This document shows, one piece after another, positions 5,823 through 7,602 of a stretch of DNA of 7,602 nucleotides. Each line of letters begins with the position of its first letter. Positions within the stretch are counted from its first letter, which is position 1. Under the pieces are notes generated by a model. It saw only the letters and a program-made list of their open reading frames with translations, did no database searches and was not told the origin of the DNA. Position numbers and translations under genes: made by a program. The stretch lies in assembly GCA_964580655.1 (NCBI GenBank), contig CAZOMR010000166.1, positions 1-7,602 on the forward strand, given 5' to 3'. This stretch comes from CAZOMR01 sp964580655. GTDB taxonomy: Bacteria > RBG-13-61-14 > CAZOMR01.

Positions 5823-6650
5823 TTATCTTCTCCTCACCCACTGAACTTCTCCGGCAAGAATACGGCGCAATCCATCCTTGGTCTCAAGCAGGAGCGCCCC
5901 GTCTTCATCAAGGTCCTTTACCCGGCCCTCAAGAACTCGCTCATCCAGTAAGACCCTCACATCCTCGCCCCTCATCTGCGCCCGCTCATGCCAGGCCTTG
6001 AAGATAGCATCCTTTTTGCCATGAAGAAAATCCTCGTAGATATTCTCCAGATCATCAAACAGGGTTCGCGCCAATCTTGCCCTCTGGACCGTCCGGCCCA
6101 GCTCCGCGAAGATAGAAGTGGCCTGTTCCGCGATCTGAGGCGGCAAGTCTTCCGTACGCATGTTCACATTCAGGCCCATGCCAATCACCACATATTCCAC
6201 CCTCGCCGGCGTCTCCTTTCCTCCAGATTCTACGGACATCTCGGTCAAAATTCCGCAGACCTTTTTGCCTGAAAGCTCAAGGTCATTCGGCCACTTGATC
6301 CTGGGACAAAGCCCGGTTTCCTTTTCAATGGCCCTCGCCACTGCGACCGCGGCAAAAAGGGTTATCATAGGAGCCTTCTCAGGAGAAACCCCGGGGCGCA
6401 AAAGCACTGATAAAAGAAGATTCACTCCCGGAGGAGATTCCCAGGTTCTTCCAAGCCGGCCTCTGCCTTTGTCCTGCACCTGGGCAATAATCACAAGGCC
6501 TTCCTTTGCTCCCTGCTCGGCCCGACGCATTAACTCTTCATTGGTGGACCCGACACGATCAAAGACCTCCACCTTCCACCCGATCAGGCCTTGAGCCCGG
6601 CTTAACCCTTCGGAAGAAAAATTCTCATCTCCTGCGGACCCTGCGGACAT
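5823..6650 (-). CDS. birA: Biotin-[acetyl-CoA-carboxylase] ligase, without DNA-binding domain
   Basis: Makes biotinyl-AMP and transfers biotin to the lysine of carrier proteins such as acetyl-CoA carboxylase or other biotin-dependent carboxylases; cytoplasmic. 275 residues. Seen are GSTNEEL (34-40), the adenylate/biotin-binding loop GRGRLGRTWESPPG (62-75), KWPNDL (119-124), GKKVCGILTE (128-137) and IGMGLNVN (156-163). An SH3-like C-terminal domain from about 230 ends in VRRR. The N-terminal winged helix of E. coli BirA is missing, so this is a monofunctional ligase that should not repress biotin genes. The ATG at 6648-6650 has GGTGGAG seven bases upstream. The frame is open further upstream to 6740, but that extension reads through nadC and has no domain similarity. 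It overlaps nadC by 26 bases. Confidence 0.93.
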   Translation of the reverse strand: MSAGSAGDENFSSEGLSRAQGLIGWKVEVFDRVGSTNEELMRRAEQGAKEGLVIIAQVQDKGRGRLGRTWESPPGVNLLLSVLLRPGVSPEKAPMITLFAAVAVARAIEKETGLCPRIKWPNDLELSGKKVCGILTEMSVESGGKETPARVEYVVIGMGLNVNMRTEDLPPQIAEQATSIFAELGRTVQRARLARTLFDDLENIYEDFLHGKKDAIFKAWHERAQMRGEDVRVLLDERVLEGRVKDLDEDGALLLETKDGLRRILAGEVQWVRRR

Positions 6651-7536
6651 GAATTGTCTCCACCTCCATCGAGATATCCACGGCAGGCGCTGAGTGCGTG
6701 AGAGCTCCAACAGAGATAAAATCAACCCCGCTTTCCGCAACCCTCTTGATATCAGCGAGAGTTATACCCCCGCTCGCCTCAATCAACACCCTGTCAGTGC
6801 GAGCGACTTTAGTCGCGATTCCTCTTGCAAGCACCACGGCCTTTTTCATCAAGGCCGGACTCATGTTGTCCAGCATGATAATGTCCGCTCCCGCTGAATG
6901 CGCCTCCTTGAACTCCGCAAGGGTATTAACCTCAACCTCCACCTTCAGACCCCTCGGCTTTCCACGCTTCGCGCCTTTTATCGCCTCACAGATGCCCTCC
7001 GAAAGGGCAAGGTGATTATCCTTGATAAGTATGCCGTCATCCAGCCGGAAACGGTGAGGAAGGCCTCCTCCCACAACCACCGCGTATTTCTCCAGGCCGC
7101 GAAGCCCCGGATGCGTCTTCCGCGTAGCAAGGATACGCGCCTTATGCCTGCCAACAGCCTTGACATATCTCCGGGTCAGTGTGGCGATGCCGGAGAGTTG
7201 TTGGAGGAAGTTAAGGGCAACCCGTTCGCACTCAAGCAATGAGCGAGCCGGTCCATTGATAATGGCGATCTCGCCTCCGGCCTTGACGAGCCCTCCATCG
7301 TGCGCCCTGGCTTGAAACCTGACTCGATCATCATGCAGGCGAAAGACCTTTCTCGCAACCGAAAGGCCGCACAGGATCAACTCTTGCCGTGCGATAATCC
7401 TGGCTCTGGCTTTCTGCGAGGCATGCACCACCGCCCTTGTAGTGACATCCCCGGACCCGAGGTCCTCTGTCAGGGCACGAAGGATCAACTCATCCAGGTC
7501 CGGGACAAGGATTTGGATGGATGGATGTTTTTTCAT
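6625..7536 (-). CDS. nadC: Nicotinate-nucleotide pyrophosphorylase (quinolinate phosphoribosyltransferase)
   Basis: Converts quinolinate and PRPP to nicotinate mononucleotide, CO2 and PPi in de novo NAD synthesis; cytoplasmic, usually a dimer or hexamer. 303 residues, near the family norm of about 280-300. Motifs in order: EDLGSGDVTT (24-33), LLECERVALNFLQQLSGIAT (100-119, with R105), TRKTHPGLR (138-146, R139, K140), GGGLPHR (156-162, H161, R162), LIKDNH (170-175, K172), VEVEV (199-203), IMLDNM (220-225, D223) and IEASGGIT (252-259). The substrate-binding Arg, Lys and His residues are all kept. Two positions next to them differ from the commonest consensus: Ala137 where Asp is usual before TRKT, and Pro160 where Asn is usual before HR. 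The ATG at 7534-7536 has only a weak GGGAAAAG upstream. First visible gene of the cofactor operon. Confidence 0.95.
   Translation of the reverse strand: MKKHPSIQILVPDLDELILRALTEDLGSGDVTTRAVVHASQKARARIIARQELILCGLSVARKVFRLHDDRVRFQARAHDGGLVKAGGEIAIINGPARSLLECERVALNFLQQLSGIATLTRRYVKAVGRHKARILATRKTHPGLRGLEKYAVVVGGGLPHRFRLDDGILIKDNHLALSEGICEAIKGAKRGKPRGLKVEVEVNTLAEFKEAHSAGADIIMLDNMSPALMKKAVVLARGIATKVARTDRVLIEASGGITLADIKRVAESGVDFISVGALTHSAPAVDISMEVETIHVRRVRRR
6631..6648. repeat. 9-bp tandem duplication inside the nadC/birA overlap
   Basis: CCTGCGGAC is repeated exactly twice in a row within the 26-base region read in two frames. On the minus strand it gives Val-Arg-Arg twice at the NadC C-terminus and Ser-Ala-Gly twice at the BirA N-terminus (residues 2-7). 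Confidence 0.85.
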
Positions 7537-7551
7537 AGCTTTTCCCGGATA

Positions 7552-7581
7552 ACTTTAGCATGACCCTCCAGGTCGGGTCAA
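7552..7581 (-). promoter_or_regulatory. Candidate sigma70-type promoter with internal dyad upstream of nadC
   Basis: On the minus strand TTGACC (7581-7576), an 18-base spacer and TAAAGT (7557-7552) resemble a -35/-10 pair. Transcription would start around 7545, leaving a leader of about 9 bases, which is short. A perfect inverted repeat, TGACCC-N8-GGGTCA (7561-7580), covers most of the -35 and spacer and could be an operator. No regulator family is recognised. The region up to 7602 shows no other feature. Confidence 0.3.
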
Positions 7582-7602
7582 CAAGGGATTAGAAGAAGGG
7601 TG

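Noticed and set aside
6651..6740. Possible 30-residue N-terminal extension of BirA
   Set aside because: It lies inside nadC, resembles no helix-turn-helix, and ATG 6650 has its own ribosome-binding site.

Overview
The window reads as a piece of a Gram-negative bacterial chromosome, most likely from the Desulfobacterota/Deltaproteobacteria. This is inferred from a FrzS/AglZ-like receiver plus coiled-coil protein, a long-chain-type acyl-CoA dehydrogenase, a Tat-exported GMC dehydrogenase pair and a nadC-birA-coaX cofactor cluster. No rRNA, tRNA, transposase, phage gene or CRISPR array is visible. Every gene is on the minus strand except the one at the left edge. Coding density is high and no gene-free stretch exceeds about 85 bases.

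Left edge (1-625): the C-terminal part of a plus-strand acyl-CoA dehydrogenase ends at 544. It converges on a minus-strand gene across an 80-base spacer holding a CACAGAG-type short repeat.

626-2853 (minus): two translationally coupled genes with a 4-base overlap. A small twin-arginine-signal protein of the gluconate 2-dehydrogenase subunit 3 type is followed by a 561-residue GMC flavoprotein. Together they look like a periplasmic FAD dehydrogenase in which the small subunit carries the large one through the Tat system. The large subunit has a ferredoxin-like cysteine cluster, the small one has an EF-hand/dockerin-like loop, and no cytochrome c gene sits beside them.

2940-4779 (minus): a pseudo-receiver plus coiled-coil protein, probably a protein-protein signalling or polarity factor, preceded by a PhnP-like metallo-beta-lactamase-fold hydrolase. 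Both genes have a hairpin with a T-run immediately upstream of the start codon.

4799-7602 (minus): a compact cofactor operon. nadC (NAD synthesis), birA (biotin protein ligase without the DNA-binding domain) and coaX (type III pantothenate kinase, CoA synthesis) are coupled by overlaps or a 2-base gap. They are followed by a probable 62-residue membrane protein and a good intrinsic terminator. The operon supplies NAD, protein-bound biotin and CoA, fitting a metabolism rich in acyl-CoA chemistry, though its link to the left half of the window is positional only.

The least ordinary parts are the GMC/subunit 3 pair, the phosphorylation-site-lacking receiver and the small membrane protein at the end of the cofactor operon.
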